Positions 1 through 8,056 of a stretch of 44,149 nucleotides of DNA are shown here, piece after piece. A program made the position numbers and the translations under genes. The notes beneath the pieces are model-generated. The model ran no database searches. It was not told the origin of the DNA and saw only the letters and a program-made list of their open reading frames with translations. Within the stretch, counting starts at the first letter, position 1, and every line of letters starts with the position of its first letter. This stretch comes from Candidatus Poseidoniales archaeon. GTDB lineage: Archaea; Thermoplasmatota; Poseidoniia; Poseidoniales; Poseidoniaceae. The stretch is taken from contig QXYC01000006.1 in the NCBI GenBank assembly GCA_009887095.1, positions 1 through 44,149 on the forward strand. The letters are read 5' to 3'.

Positions 1-7
1 CGGTCAT
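1..7 (-). CDS. Start of a gene running off the left edge (partial)
   Basis: An ATG on the minus strand at 7-5 lies nine bases after the stop codon of the aldehyde dehydrogenase gene. It is preceded by GAGGTG with about five bases of spacing, a good ribosome binding site. Only two codons are visible, so the product cannot be named. The spacing suggests it is co-transcribed downstream of the dehydrogenase. Confidence 0.4.
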
Positions 8-16
8 GGTTCCACC

Positions 17-1453
17 TCAGAGTTTGACGTTGACGTTCTTCACCTTGGTGTAGAAGCGCATGGCGTCTTGGCTTTGTTCAACACCGATGCCGGATTGCTT
101 CCAACCGGTAAAGGCAGTTTGTGGGAAGGTGATTGGGTATTCGTTAATCGAGACCATACCGCTTTCCAAATCACGAGCCATCGAATGGGCCCGGCTGAGG
201 TTGTTGGTCCAAATACCGTTGAGCAAGCCAAACGGAGAGTCGTTGGCCAGCGCAAGTGCTTCGGCGTCATCACTAAATTTGGTAACGGCCAAGACAGGTC
301 CAAACAATTCATCATTGAACAGCAGGTTGTCTTTGTCAACACCAGTAACAACGGTTGCTTCCATGAAGGCCCCATCGCCATCAATGGCCTTTCCTCCACA
401 GACGACGGTTCCGCCCATGGCGAGTCCAGCCTCAAGTTTCTCAAGCACTTCTGCACGGTGCGATTGGTGCACGAGGCTACCGATGCGCACGCCTTCTGCC
501 ATGCCAGGGCCAACCTTCCACTTGCCGACTTCGGCCACGACGGCGTCGACGAGTTCGTCATGAACATCTTCGTGGACAATGAGTCGGGATCCAGCCCAGC
601 ACATTTGACCTGCGTTCATGAAGATTCCAAAGCAGATTGCTTTTGCAGCGTATCGAAGGTTTGCATCTGGGAAGATGATGTTGGCACCTTTGCCACCCAA
701 TTCGAGGGTTACTGGCGTGAGGTTCTCGCTTGCCTTTGCCATCACGGCTTGACCTGTTGGCACGCCACCGGTCAGCACAACGCCATCGACGCCAGTGTGG
801 CCTGCAAGTGCGTCACCAATGAGTCCGCCAGAGCCGGTGATCACCTGGAGCACACCGGATGGTAGCCCAACGTCTGCTTCTTCCATGGCCTTGGCCCAAG
901 CGATGAGCGAGAGCGGGGTCCAAGAAGCTGGCTTTGCAATCACGGTGCATCCAGAGGCGAGCGCAGGTGCGATGGAGCGCAGTGCGAGTTGAAGCGGGAA
1001 GTTCCATGGAACGATGTGAACGGTCACACCAAGCGGTTGACGCAAGGTGTAGTTCAATCGGTTGCCAGGGACTGGGATGGTGGTTCCTTCGATTTTGTCG
1101 GAGAGACCTGCGAAGTATTCGAGGGTCCATGCTCCGTAGCGGATTTCTGACAATGCTTCTCGGAAGGTCTTGCCGTTGTTGTTGGATTCAATAGCGGCGA
1201 GTGCCTTTGCGTTAGCGTAGGTTGCCTGTGCCATTTTGTTCAGAATACGTCCACGTTGAGCAGGGTCCATTGCTTTCCATGATGCGTCGTTGAGGGCCGC
1301 ACGTGAAGCCTCAACACAGCGGTTGACATCGGCGATGGTTGCCTTTGGGGTGGTGGCCATGACCTCGCCAGTCGCTGGGTTGAGAATGTCGGCTGTTGCT
1401 CCATCTTCTGCGTCACACCATTCACCGGCAATCCACATCTGTTCTGCGCTCAT
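17..1453 (-). CDS. NAD(P)-dependent aldehyde dehydrogenase
   Basis: A full-length aldehyde dehydrogenase of 478 residues that should oxidise an aldehyde to its carboxylate with NAD(P) in the cytoplasm. Visible family motifs are VPWNFPLQ near residue 148 (cofactor-binding region), LELGGKG with the general base E251, GQMCWAGSR with catalytic C285, and a C-terminal half containing FGPV. The substrate cannot be read from sequence; betaine-aldehyde-like or general aliphatic aldehydes are possible. I start it at the ATG at 1453 (MSAEQMWIAGEW), which gives the normal family length. The frame stays open a further 79 codons upstream, but that stretch runs into the divergent kinase gene and has no family similarity. 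It probably heads a short operon with the gene leaving the window at position 7. Confidence 0.93.
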   Translation of the reverse strand: MSAEQMWIAGEWCDAEDGATADILNPATGEVMATTPKATIADVNRCVEASRAALNDASWKAMDPAQRGRILNKMAQATYANAKALAAIESNNNGKTFREALSEIRYGAWTLEYFAGLSDKIEGTTIPVPGNRLNYTLRQPLGVTVHIVPWNFPLQLALRSIAPALASGCTVIAKPASWTPLSLIAWAKAMEEADVGLPSGVLQVITGSGGLIGDALAGHTGVDGVVLTGGVPTGQAVMAKASENLTPVTLELGGKGANIIFPDANLRYAAKAICFGIFMNAGQMCWAGSRLIVHEDVHDELVDAVVAEVGKWKVGPGMAEGVRIGSLVHQSHRAEVLEKLEAGLAMGGTVVCGGKAIDGDGAFMEATVVTGVDKDNLLFNDELFGPVLAVTKFSDDAEALALANDSPFGLLNGIWTNNLSRAHSMARDLESGMVSINEYPITFPQTAFTGWKQSGIGVEQSQDAMRFYTKVKNVNVKL

Positions 1454-1573
1454 GTTTGACGCCAAGTGCTGTCCCCTCAAAGGCATTCGGTTGGCAATTT
1501 GTTGGTCTAAACCCCATCGAAGCCCCGACTTTGTGCGAAAAGACTCATCAATGCACCAACGCCACAGGTGAAT

Positions 1574-2236
1574 ATGGCTCGGAAGGTTGGTTTGGGGGAA
1601 CAAGCCGCAAAGACCCTTGCTGCCCGAGCACCCCGTTTGCTGGTCATCGCTGGCGCAACCGGTACGGGAAAGTCCACTGCCTCGGTCCAACTTGCAGCCG
1701 AGTTGGGTTTTGCTCGTCTTCTCTCAACAGACGCCATCCGCGAAATCATGCGAGCTTGCGATCCTGATCGCACCCACTCCAACCTTCACCGCTCCTCTTT
1801 TTCAAAAGGCGATTCTGGCGAACCAGTCATCGATTGGCTCGATACCTGCCAAGCAGTTGAGGGTGGCATCGTCGCCACCATCGATCGTGCCCGACGAGAA
1901 GGCATCGACCTCCTGATTGAAGGGGTCCACATCAATCCGAGCGAACGACTGTTGAGGAGTTGGCGCGAAGCGGGTGGCATCGCTGTTGGCCTTGTGATGG
2001 TCGTCAGTGAAGAGGAGCGACACAAGAGCATGCTACGATCAAGAGATGCCCACTCGTTTCGAAGAGCAGACCGCTACCTCGCCGCTTTCCCACGAATTCG
2101 AGCCATTCAAAACGGTCTCACCGATCGAGCCAAAATTGCCTCATGGCCAGTGGTTGATGTTTCAATGGTCAAGAGTGATACAGGGCGCATCAAGCATCTG
2201 CTGGACGTAGCCTGGAACGAACACCAGAAGCGCTGA
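1574..2236 (+). CDS. 2-phosphoglycerate kinase-like P-loop kinase
   Basis: A 220-residue P-loop kinase. It has a Walker A motif GATGTGKST near residues 27-35, followed by STDAIREIMRA, then LHRSSF and LIEGVHINP. This order matches archaeal 2-phosphoglycerate kinases, which make 2,3-bisphosphoglycerate, the precursor of cyclic 2,3-diphosphoglycerate in some methanogens. The role outside methanogens is unclear, so the substrate is an inference. An upstream in-frame GTG at 1568 is possible, but the ATG at 1574 is preceded by AGGTGA. The gene is divergent from the aldehyde dehydrogenase with 120 bases between starts. Its TGA ends at 2236, directly against the stop codon of the convergent pilin-like gene. 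Confidence 0.75.
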   Translation: MARKVGLGEQAAKTLAARAPRLLVIAGATGTGKSTASVQLAAELGFARLLSTDAIREIMRACDPDRTHSNLHRSSFSKGDSGEPVIDWLDTCQAVEGGIVATIDRARREGIDLLIEGVHINPSERLLRSWREAGGIAVGLVMVVSEEERHKSMLRSRDAHSFRRADRYLAAFPRIRAIQNGLTDRAKIASWPVVDVSMVKSDTGRIKHLLDVAWNEHQKR

Positions 2237-2686
2237 TCATTCATGGGTGATGCTGAAATTCAGTGGCACGGTCATTATCGCATCACCATCCGATACGCCA
2301 AGTTCACCAGTGAATGTTAGCGTCGCAGCATCCGTTTCCGTCACTTGGATGTTGATCATCTTGACTTCAATGCCTCGAACTTCCCCGTGGTGGAGCATGT
2401 CATTGTGCACGCCATCCATTGCCGTTTCACCTGCTTCAAGCGGCTCAAGTCCGCCATCAATCCACAGTTGAGTTCGTGCTTCAACCAATTCTGGCAGGCC
2501 AGCGGTGACCTCCTGGGCTGTGACAATTACGCCATCGGAAGCGGTGTCGTGAGGGAGTGTGAGACCTGCGACCTTCACACCGAAAATCGCCATTGAAAGA
2601 AGGGACATCAAGAGCACAACCCCTGTTGCAAGAAGCATTTGCCCAGCATCACGGTCGCTCGAAGCGTTAAGGGATGAGTGTTGCAT
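2237..2686 (-). CDS. Small pilin-like membrane-anchored protein (last gene of the pilus operon)
   Basis: A 149-residue protein with a short polar N-terminus ending in DRDAGQ, one hydrophobic helix (about residues 17-41, MLLATGVVLLMSLLSMAIFG), and a soluble beta-rich tail rich in Asp, Glu and Thr. This is the architecture of archaeal pilin or minor-pilin-like proteins. No clear class III peptidase site (K/R-G before the helix) is visible, so it may be a pseudopilin or an anchored accessory subunit. I start at the ATG at 2686, which overlaps the TGA of the preceding gene by one base (TGATG), a sign of translational coupling. The longer frame upstream lies inside the preceding gene. The family is not recognised by name. 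Confidence 0.75.
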   Translation of the reverse strand: MQHSSLNASSDRDAGQMLLATGVVLLMSLLSMAIFGVKVAGLTLPHDTASDGVIVTAQEVTAGLPELVEARTQLWIDGGLEPLEAGETAMDGVHNDMLHHGEVRGIEVKMINIQVTETDAATLTFTGELGVSDGDAIMTVPLNFSITHE

Positions 2687-3126
2687 CAAGCAGCACCTCC
2701 TCTTGCCCACACATCGAGGGTCACAGTCCACGCGTCCGCACCAACCACCACAAGATGGTGGACGGTCACTGTCCCGCCTGCAGGTGTACCAGTCCGACCG
2801 TAAGGCGTCGCGACTCCACTGTTTTGCGTGAGCCAACAATTCGCTTCCTTTCCAACAGCAATGCTGTCCATGAGGAGCGTGCAAGCGCCATCGAGTTCGC
2901 CGTTTCCAAGCATCTCTTCGAGGCGGTTTTCGCCTTCGATTTCAGCATCGAGGCCGAGGGCGTAACGAACTGCATCATCGCCAGCAATTTCTAAGGACGC
3001 ATCATGGGCCACGGATGGTGCATCTGGGACATGAACTCGAATGAGGAACGTCGCCGACATGAAGAACAGCCAAAACAACGTCAGCATCTCAAGGATGTGG
3101 ACTTGTGCTTCCTCGTCTTGAATCAT
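2686..3126 (-). CDS. Small pilin-like membrane-anchored protein
   Basis: A 146-residue protein with an acidic 8-residue N-terminus (MIQDEEAQ), a hydrophobic segment around residues 11-30 (ILEMLTLFWLFFMSATFLI), and an extracellular-looking tail with two cysteines (near residues 82 and 97) that could pair. It resembles a minor pilin or pseudopilin in layout, but I do not recognise the family. Its ATG directly follows the TGA of the large FlaJ-like gene (TGAATG), and its own stop overlaps the next start by one base, so all three are translationally linked. Position at the end of an ATPase-FlaJ-FlaJ operon is the main support for a filament or secretion role. Confidence 0.75.
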   Translation of the reverse strand: MIQDEEAQVHILEMLTLFWLFFMSATFLIRVHVPDAPSVAHDASLEIAGDDAVRYALGLDAEIEGENRLEEMLGNGELDGACTLLMDSIAVGKEANCWLTQNSGVATPYGRTGTPAGGTVTVHHLVVVGADAWTVTLDVWARGGAA

Positions 3127-4722
3127 TCAACCACCGAAGTACAATCCTGCCGGAACAAACGCACCAGAGGATGGGTTCAGTCCGGGAACCTCTGTGATTC
3201 CGATCAAGTTCGGTGTGAACGCAAGGAAGTTGAACACGACTAAGGACACGAGGATCATCATGCCTGAGTGCTTGAATCCTGTTGAGAATCGACCGGTTGA
3301 CATCAATCCCGCCATGGTGCCGTTGCCCACTGCCTGCATGGTGACACCATAGTAAAACACTGTCAGGAAAAACAGTGGGTCAATATTGCGGATGGTCATG
3401 TTTCCAATGGTTTGACCACCGCTGTCGCCACCATCTTCACCGCTGGAGTTTGAACCTGCAATCGCAGGAATAAAGACAACTGCAAGGGTGACAATGACAC
3501 CAAGGAAAACGAAGTAAGAGGTCCAAATGACTGCGATGTAGGAGCCAATGGCTCTTCGTCGCTCCCCTTCAAGGAACTTCAATTCACGGGAGTCGTTTGC
3601 TGCTGTTACAAGAATATCGGAAATCTTTCCACCAGCGCGGTCGGCTTCAGCAATCAGTGCAATCGCCCGCTGAACCAGTGGCGTGCCAACACGGTCAGCG
3701 AATTGGCGAATCACGTCGCTGAATTTGATACCCCAACTCAGCTGATCTGACATTTTCTTGACTTCGTCATTCAGTGCACCGTATTCAGAAGTCGCAAGGG
3801 TTTGGACAGCTACCGTCATGGAAAGACCACCCTTCCAGTATTCCGCAAGGTCTCGAAGGAAATCAGGGAATTTTTCTTCCACTTCGTTTTTTGCACCCTC
3901 GACTCGCTCCCAGTAATACGAGGCAGGGTAAAGGAAAAAGAAGAACATCAGTCCGAAGAAGTTGAGGAAAATGAATGGGTGAATGCTGACGGGGCCAAGC
4001 GACACTTCGGGGCCAATCCAAAATGAAGCGTTGTTCATGTTCGATGGAATGCCGTCGAAGTAGTGCACGGTCACATCGAAGGTGACCTTTGAGAGGAACT
4101 TGCCTTCTTCGTTGGAAAAGGCGAGGAATTCGTACCGAGTGTCGGCCGGAATGTTTGCGATGGTAATCCCACATCCGTCGTTGTCGGGGTTGTTGTCATT
4201 ATCGGTGGTGCCGTTGTGATAGTCGATGATCACGCCTTCTTGAGAGCGAATGGCAATTGTGTAATCGGTTGGTATGTCTGCACTCACACTGCAATTCGCC
4301 CACAGTGGTTGAGCGACGGCGATGCCACCTGTTTGCGATGGGTCAATTCCGGGCACGTCGAAATTTTTCCCACGTTTGGACACTGAGGTCCATTCCTCGC
4401 CGGTCCAACTCACCACATCTGCTTTGTCTTGAAGGATGGAACACGACTGATTGGCAGCGTAGGAGGGTTTCTGGTTCGTTTGGAATTGCGCACCCACGCT
4501 GTTGCCCATGCTGTCGGTTGCGGTTGCGCCACAGTAGACGTTGGTGAACATTGGTTCTCCGTTTGCAGTAGGGATGAAGCCTGAGTTGGTGGACCACACG
4601 ATGGCAGTGGTAAGGCCAAGAAGGATGGACACGAAGAGGATTGCATACAACTTGGTTAGCGTGGAATCGTCCTTAGGAAGATCCAACTCAACGACAATCT
4701 TGTTCTTCTTTTTGCGTGCCAT
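3127..4722 (-). CDS. FlaJ/TadC-type membrane protein with a large external domain
   Basis: A 531-residue platform protein of an archaellum/type IV pilus/Tad-like system. After a basic N-terminus comes TM1 (about 24-43), then a soluble segment of about 200 residues (46-246) with four cysteines (C64, C94, C144, C184) and possible N-glycosylation sites such as N230-N-A-S. TM2 (about 248-270) follows, then a type II secretion F domain (about 285-415, with EKFPDFLRDLAEYWKGG and later DRAGGKISDIL) and several C-terminal membrane helices. The F domain should seat the ATPase on the membrane. The inserted domain is not part of standard FlaJ or TadC proteins, which are much shorter before the F domain. 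The start is fixed by a near-perfect ribosome binding site (AAGGAGGTGA) at 4738-4729. The gene lies 14 bases after the other FlaJ-like gene. Confidence 0.88.
   Translation of the reverse strand: MARKKKNKIVVELDLPKDDSTLTKLYAILFVSILLGLTTAIVWSTNSGFIPTANGEPMFTNVYCGATATDSMGNSVGAQFQTNQKPSYAANQSCSILQDKADVVSWTGEEWTSVSKRGKNFDVPGIDPSQTGGIAVAQPLWANCSVSADIPTDYTIAIRSQEGVIIDYHNGTTDNDNNPDNDGCGITIANIPADTRYEFLAFSNEEGKFLSKVTFDVTVHYFDGIPSNMNNASFWIGPEVSLGPVSIHPFIFLNFFGLMFFFFLYPASYYWERVEGAKNEVEEKFPDFLRDLAEYWKGGLSMTVAVQTLATSEYGALNDEVKKMSDQLSWGIKFSDVIRQFADRVGTPLVQRAIALIAEADRAGGKISDILVTAANDSRELKFLEGERRRAIGSYIAVIWTSYFVFLGVIVTLAVVFIPAIAGSNSSGEDGGDSGGQTIGNMTIRNIDPLFFLTVFYYGVTMQAVGNGTMAGLMSTGRFSTGFKHSGMMILVSLVVFNFLAFTPNLIGITEVPGLNPSSGAFVPAGLYFGG
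3985..4587 (-). other. Extracytoplasmic domain inserted between TM1 and TM2 of the FlaJ-like protein
   Basis: Residues 46-246 of the FlaJ-like protein lie between two strongly hydrophobic helices. By the positive-inside pattern (MARKKKNK before TM1) they should face outside. The segment holds all four cysteines noted in the protein and is rich in Asn, Asp, Thr and Ser. It resembles no domain I can name. Confidence 0.6.
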
Positions 4723-4728
4723 TTTTTT

Positions 4729-4738
4729 TCACCTCCTT
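4729..4738 (-). promoter_or_regulatory. Strong Shine-Dalgarno site for the FlaJ-like gene
   Basis: AAGGAGGTGA on the minus strand is almost fully complementary to the 3' end of archaeal 16S rRNA. It sits six bases before the ATG at 4722 and overlaps the TAA of the preceding gene. It fixes the start and suggests high translation of this subunit. Confidence 0.8.
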
Positions 4739-5756
4739 ACATGTCTTGTTCCTTGCTGCTCGTCCACACCAAAATTGCGTAGGCGATGTGAATCATTGGG
4801 ACGAAACCGAGAACGATTCCGTAGAGCATGCCCTCAGACATTTGCGCTCCAGAACCTGAAACCCAGAACATGATGACGAGCATGACAATCAAGAACAGTG
4901 GCATAGCAACTGCCACCACAATGTATGATTCTGCAAGCAGTGCAATTGATTCAAGGAACATCTGCAAGCGTGTGCGGTTTTCTCTCATGTAGTGTTCTGC
5001 CCGGTTGAGGAAGTACAACTTGAGTTGCCCTCCAGCCGTCAGTGTTCCAACCATGCCTTGGAAAAATTCAGTCAACCACACAGATGCAGCACGGTCCACA
5101 CTCATTTTCATCGCTGTAATCAGGTCGTATCCGAGCAATGTGACGTCTCGATAGACAAGTGCTGCGTCGTCTGCGACATCGCCGTAAATCTCCTTATTCA
5201 TAGCAAGTGATCTGAAAATTTTCGAGGGTGTTGCGTTTGCTGCAGACATTGCAGCGGTGTAGGATGCAGCGTATGGGAGGTACTTCTCAATCATTGCACC
5301 ACGGCGGTCAGCTTCTCGCTTTGCGCCACCTTTGTTGTACTTGAACGCTGCAAAGGGGATGATGAAGCCACCAAGGGCGACAATGATTGCCTTGACAGCG
5401 GGTGGGAACACTTGGTAGGCAAATTCATCGCAACCGTTTCCTGGTTTTGTTGGATCCACGAGGTCTTGGTTCCAATACTCCCACTCAAAACAATAATCCA
5501 AGGTTGCGGGATCTTGCATTGACTCCCAGTAGGCAATAATGCCGATGTCAGGAATGAAGAACAGGGACACAAAGCCCCAGCACACCAGAGTAATGGCGAT
5601 GGTGGTCATGATGGCCGTGGCGAGGTACACCTCAGGCATCATTTTCATGGAGCCTTTGACGAGGTTCTCCGATAGTTCCTTGTCCGCCCTTGCTCGTTTC
5701 TTAACGACGCGTCCTAGGATTCTGTTGCAAATCCTTTGCCATGCCGTTAGGTCCAT
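4737..5756 (-). CDS. FlaJ/TadC-type membrane protein of the pilus operon
   Basis: A 339-residue integral membrane protein. A basic, soluble N-terminus (residues 1-35) precedes two membrane helices (about 42-68 and 125-145) separated by a loop with two cysteines. A type II secretion F-like cytoplasmic region follows (about 160-285, with YAASYTAAMSAANATPSKIF), then two or three C-terminal helices ending in WTSSKEQDM. It should form the inner-membrane platform together with the second FlaJ-like protein, as TadB and TadC do in Tad systems. It starts at the ATG at 5756 behind GAGGAG, 20 bases after the ATPase stop. Confidence 0.85.
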   Translation of the reverse strand: MDLTAWQRICNRILGRVVKKRARADKELSENLVKGSMKMMPEVYLATAIMTTIAITLVCWGFVSLFFIPDIGIIAYWESMQDPATLDYCFEWEYWNQDLVDPTKPGNGCDEFAYQVFPPAVKAIIVALGGFIIPFAAFKYNKGGAKREADRRGAMIEKYLPYAASYTAAMSAANATPSKIFRSLAMNKEIYGDVADDAALVYRDVTLLGYDLITAMKMSVDRAASVWLTEFFQGMVGTLTAGGQLKLYFLNRAEHYMRENRTRLQMFLESIALLAESYIVVAVAMPLFLIVMLVIMFWVSGSGAQMSEGMLYGIVLGFVPMIHIAYAILVWTSSKEQDM

Positions 5757-5776
5757 CGATGCTCACTCCTCAGGGT

Positions 5777-7303
5777 TCAACGCAATCCATCGACTCGGGC
5801 GAGAATTTCGTTTGGTCGCACATAATACTCTGTGACAATTTGAGACACTTGGTCTGCTTTTCGAATGTCGTTCAGCACCATCCACTCAAGGACGCGCTTT
5901 CGTGTTCGAAGTTCACGGCGCATGTCGTCTTGTGAATAGTTGATCTTGACCATGATTTTCTCCAGCACGTAGGATTTGCCGCTAAAGATGAAATCATCTG
6001 ATGTAACGTCCCATCGGAACACTTCGTTGGTGATGATTTCCAATGAGTTCGGGTCGATACCGACAATCTCCACAAGTTGTTTTGTTCTTCGGACACGCTT
6101 TCCATTGATACGGGTCTGAATCTGAATCGCACATGCTTCCAGAGCCGGGAGAAGAACACGCGGGATGTCAATTGGTTTGTTTTCAAGCCGGTGAACAAGC
6201 GATGCAACCGAATCGGCGTGGACCGTGGAGTACGCGCAGTGGCCGGTCGCCATTGCTTGGAACAGAACATAGGCTTCTGCGCCACGGATTTCACCCACAA
6301 TGATGTATTCTGGCCGTTCACGAAGCGCTGCTTTGAGCAACTCGAACTCACCGATCACACCGTCTGTGGATTCACCACCAAATCCTTGTCTGGTCAAACC
6401 CGGGACCCAGTTTGGCTGAGGGATGTTGACTTCACGAGTGGATTCGATTGACACGATTTTCATCTGCCACGGGATGAAGATGCACATTGCGTTGAGGGTG
6501 GTTGTCTTGCCGGATGCAGTACCGCCGACGAAGAGCATAGGGACTTCATTCTGGAATGCAATCCACAGGTAAGCGACCATGAGCGATGACATGGTGCGGA
6601 ACGCAACGATGTCGGCTGGCGAGAACGGATCGTCCTTGAATCGTCGGATACAGAATGCAGAACCTCGTGTCGAGACTTCTCGGCCCAATTTCATGACAAT
6701 TCGAGAACCATCCATCAGCGTTGCATCGAGCAAAGGGGAGGCAACTGAAATGTGCTTACCACATCGCTGTGCCAACTTGATGACGTAGGATTCGAGTTCG
6801 TGATCGGTTTTCCAAACACAGGTGGTCTCCACGGATTCGAACTTTCGGTGGTAAGCGAAAATCGGAACATTTGTTCCGTCGAGTGAAATGTCTTCCACGT
6901 TGATGTCGTTCATCAGCACGTCCATCTCACCGTAGCCAATCAAGTCGCGGCGCAGGTAATAGAAAATCTTCGACTTTGATTTCTTGTTGATTTTCATTCC
7001 ATATGCCTTGATGACCTTGTCCATCGCTGTGCGAATGTAGGCCTCGGGGTTGGCATCGATTTCTTCGATGTTTGCCGTAAGGGAGCGAATGAAGATGTCA
7101 AGGATCTCGTCGCGCTGCTCTTGCTCTTTCTTGGTCATCGGGGGCTCGATGATTTGATAGATGATGTTGAGCGTTTGCTTGTCACGAACAATCCTTGCGA
7201 AGGCATGTGGGGGCATGACTGGGTACTTGTCTAATTCGTCGTATTGAGCGCGTTGTTGAGCCCGCTGACGCTTGCCCCCGCCTTTGTTGTTTTTTCTCGC
7301 CAT
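5777..7303 (-). CDS. Type II/IV secretion system ATPase (FlaI/TadA/VirB11 family)
   Basis: A 508-residue cytoplasmic hexameric ATPase that should power filament assembly or secretion. It shows Walker A GGTASGKTT (about 260-268), the Asp box SIESTREVN (about 285-293), Walker B YIIVGEIRG (333-341) and the His box GHCAYSTVHADS (354-365). The N-terminal 60 residues are very basic and then charged, in place of the longer FlaI N-domain. It is the first gene of a five-gene operon, so one ATPase serves two platform proteins, which fits a Tad-like system better than an archaellum. An archaellin gene, FlaH and a prepilin peptidase are absent from the window. The start is the ATG at 7303, preceded by AAGGGGTG. 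Confidence 0.93.
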   Translation of the reverse strand: MARKNNKGGGKRQRAQQRAQYDELDKYPVMPPHAFARIVRDKQTLNIIYQIIEPPMTKKEQEQRDEILDIFIRSLTANIEEIDANPEAYIRTAMDKVIKAYGMKINKKSKSKIFYYLRRDLIGYGEMDVLMNDINVEDISLDGTNVPIFAYHRKFESVETTCVWKTDHELESYVIKLAQRCGKHISVASPLLDATLMDGSRIVMKLGREVSTRGSAFCIRRFKDDPFSPADIVAFRTMSSLMVAYLWIAFQNEVPMLFVGGTASGKTTTLNAMCIFIPWQMKIVSIESTREVNIPQPNWVPGLTRQGFGGESTDGVIGEFELLKAALRERPEYIIVGEIRGAEAYVLFQAMATGHCAYSTVHADSVASLVHRLENKPIDIPRVLLPALEACAIQIQTRINGKRVRRTKQLVEIVGIDPNSLEIITNEVFRWDVTSDDFIFSGKSYVLEKIMVKINYSQDDMRRELRTRKRVLEWMVLNDIRKADQVSQIVTEYYVRPNEILARVDGLR

Positions 7304-7345
7304 ACGCGCACCCCTTGCCGAAGCAATTTATCACAGGTTGTGGCC

Positions 7346-7356
7346 GACTATAACAC
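7346..7356 (-). promoter_or_regulatory. Probable TATA box for the pilus operon
   Basis: On the minus strand GTTATAG lies about 45-50 bases before the ATPase ATG at 7303. This would place transcription start near 7323 and give a leader of about 20 bases carrying the AAGGGGTG ribosome site. It is the only good AT-rich element in the 143-base gap. Confidence 0.45.
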
Positions 7357-7446
7357 TTGGGTGGATGAGGCACCCAAAACCGGCGTCCTGCGAACTGGAA
7401 ACAAGTGGCCAATTGTGTGCATTAAGATGGTCGAATTCTAACAGGA

Positions 7447-7998
7447 TTATGCACGAAACTCGCTAAACCAAGTTTGGCAATTTTCTTGGAAAGTGGCAAG
7501 GTCAAGGTTGTTGTCGATGCGGTGGTCTGCTTCGAGGATGATTTGGTCCAACCCCCATCCGATTTCGCGGGTGTCTCGAACTTCAAATGAGGCTCTGTCC
7601 CCATCTTCCGAACGACCCCGGTTTTGAATCCGAGTGAACCGGACGTCAGGTGATGCTTCAACAGCCACCGAAGCGAAAGCCTCCGACCACCGCTGCGAGA
7701 AGACGATTCGTTCTGCAGTGCCTCGCATTCCTTCGATCAGGACGATAGGGTGTGATTCGAGTAACCCATCCACTGCATCAGCCAAGCGAACAGCAAGCAC
7801 ATCCTCTCCATGCTCCGCTCGTAGTTGGGCTGCGACTTCTCCGAAGATGCCGGGTGTTTCTGCAAGGTTTTGACGCTTCACTTCAGCCCTCACCATGTCA
7901 CCCATGGAAAGGACAGGGACGCCTTGCTGTTCCAAGACGGCTGCAAACTCTCCTTTGCCAGAGCCCGGCATTCCGCATACAGCGACAACCTTGCCCAT
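7447..7998 (-). CDS. UPF0200 / dephospho-CoA kinase-like nucleotide-binding protein
   Basis: A 183-residue P-loop protein whose N-terminus MGKVVAVCGMPGSGKGE carries Walker A. SMGDMVRAEV follows near residue 31 and LIEGMRG near the middle. This matches the archaeal UPF0200 family, which is related to adenylate and dephospho-CoA kinases; the substrate is not established. An earlier in-frame ATG at 8025 behind AGGT would add nine residues, but homologues begin directly before the first beta strand, so I prefer 7998. It sits between the ABC transporter genes and the pilus operon on the same strand, with 58 bases to the permease. Confidence 0.8.
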   Translation of the reverse strand: MGKVVAVCGMPGSGKGEFAAVLEQQGVPVLSMGDMVRAEVKRQNLAETPGIFGEVAAQLRAEHGEDVLAVRLADAVDGLLESHPIVLIEGMRGTAERIVFSQRWSEAFASVAVEASPDVRFTRIQNRGRSEDGDRASFEVRDTREIGWGLDQIILEADHRIDNNLDLATFQENCQTWFSEFRA

Positions 7999-8056
7999 GA
8001 TTGATGGGCGAAGCCGAACGCACATCAAGATACCTGCTTTGATGCAACGCTTCGGC

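Noticed and set aside
68-865. 265-codon plus-strand frame across the aldehyde dehydrogenase
   Set aside because: It is antisense to a full-length enzyme with intact catalytic motifs and shows no own motif.
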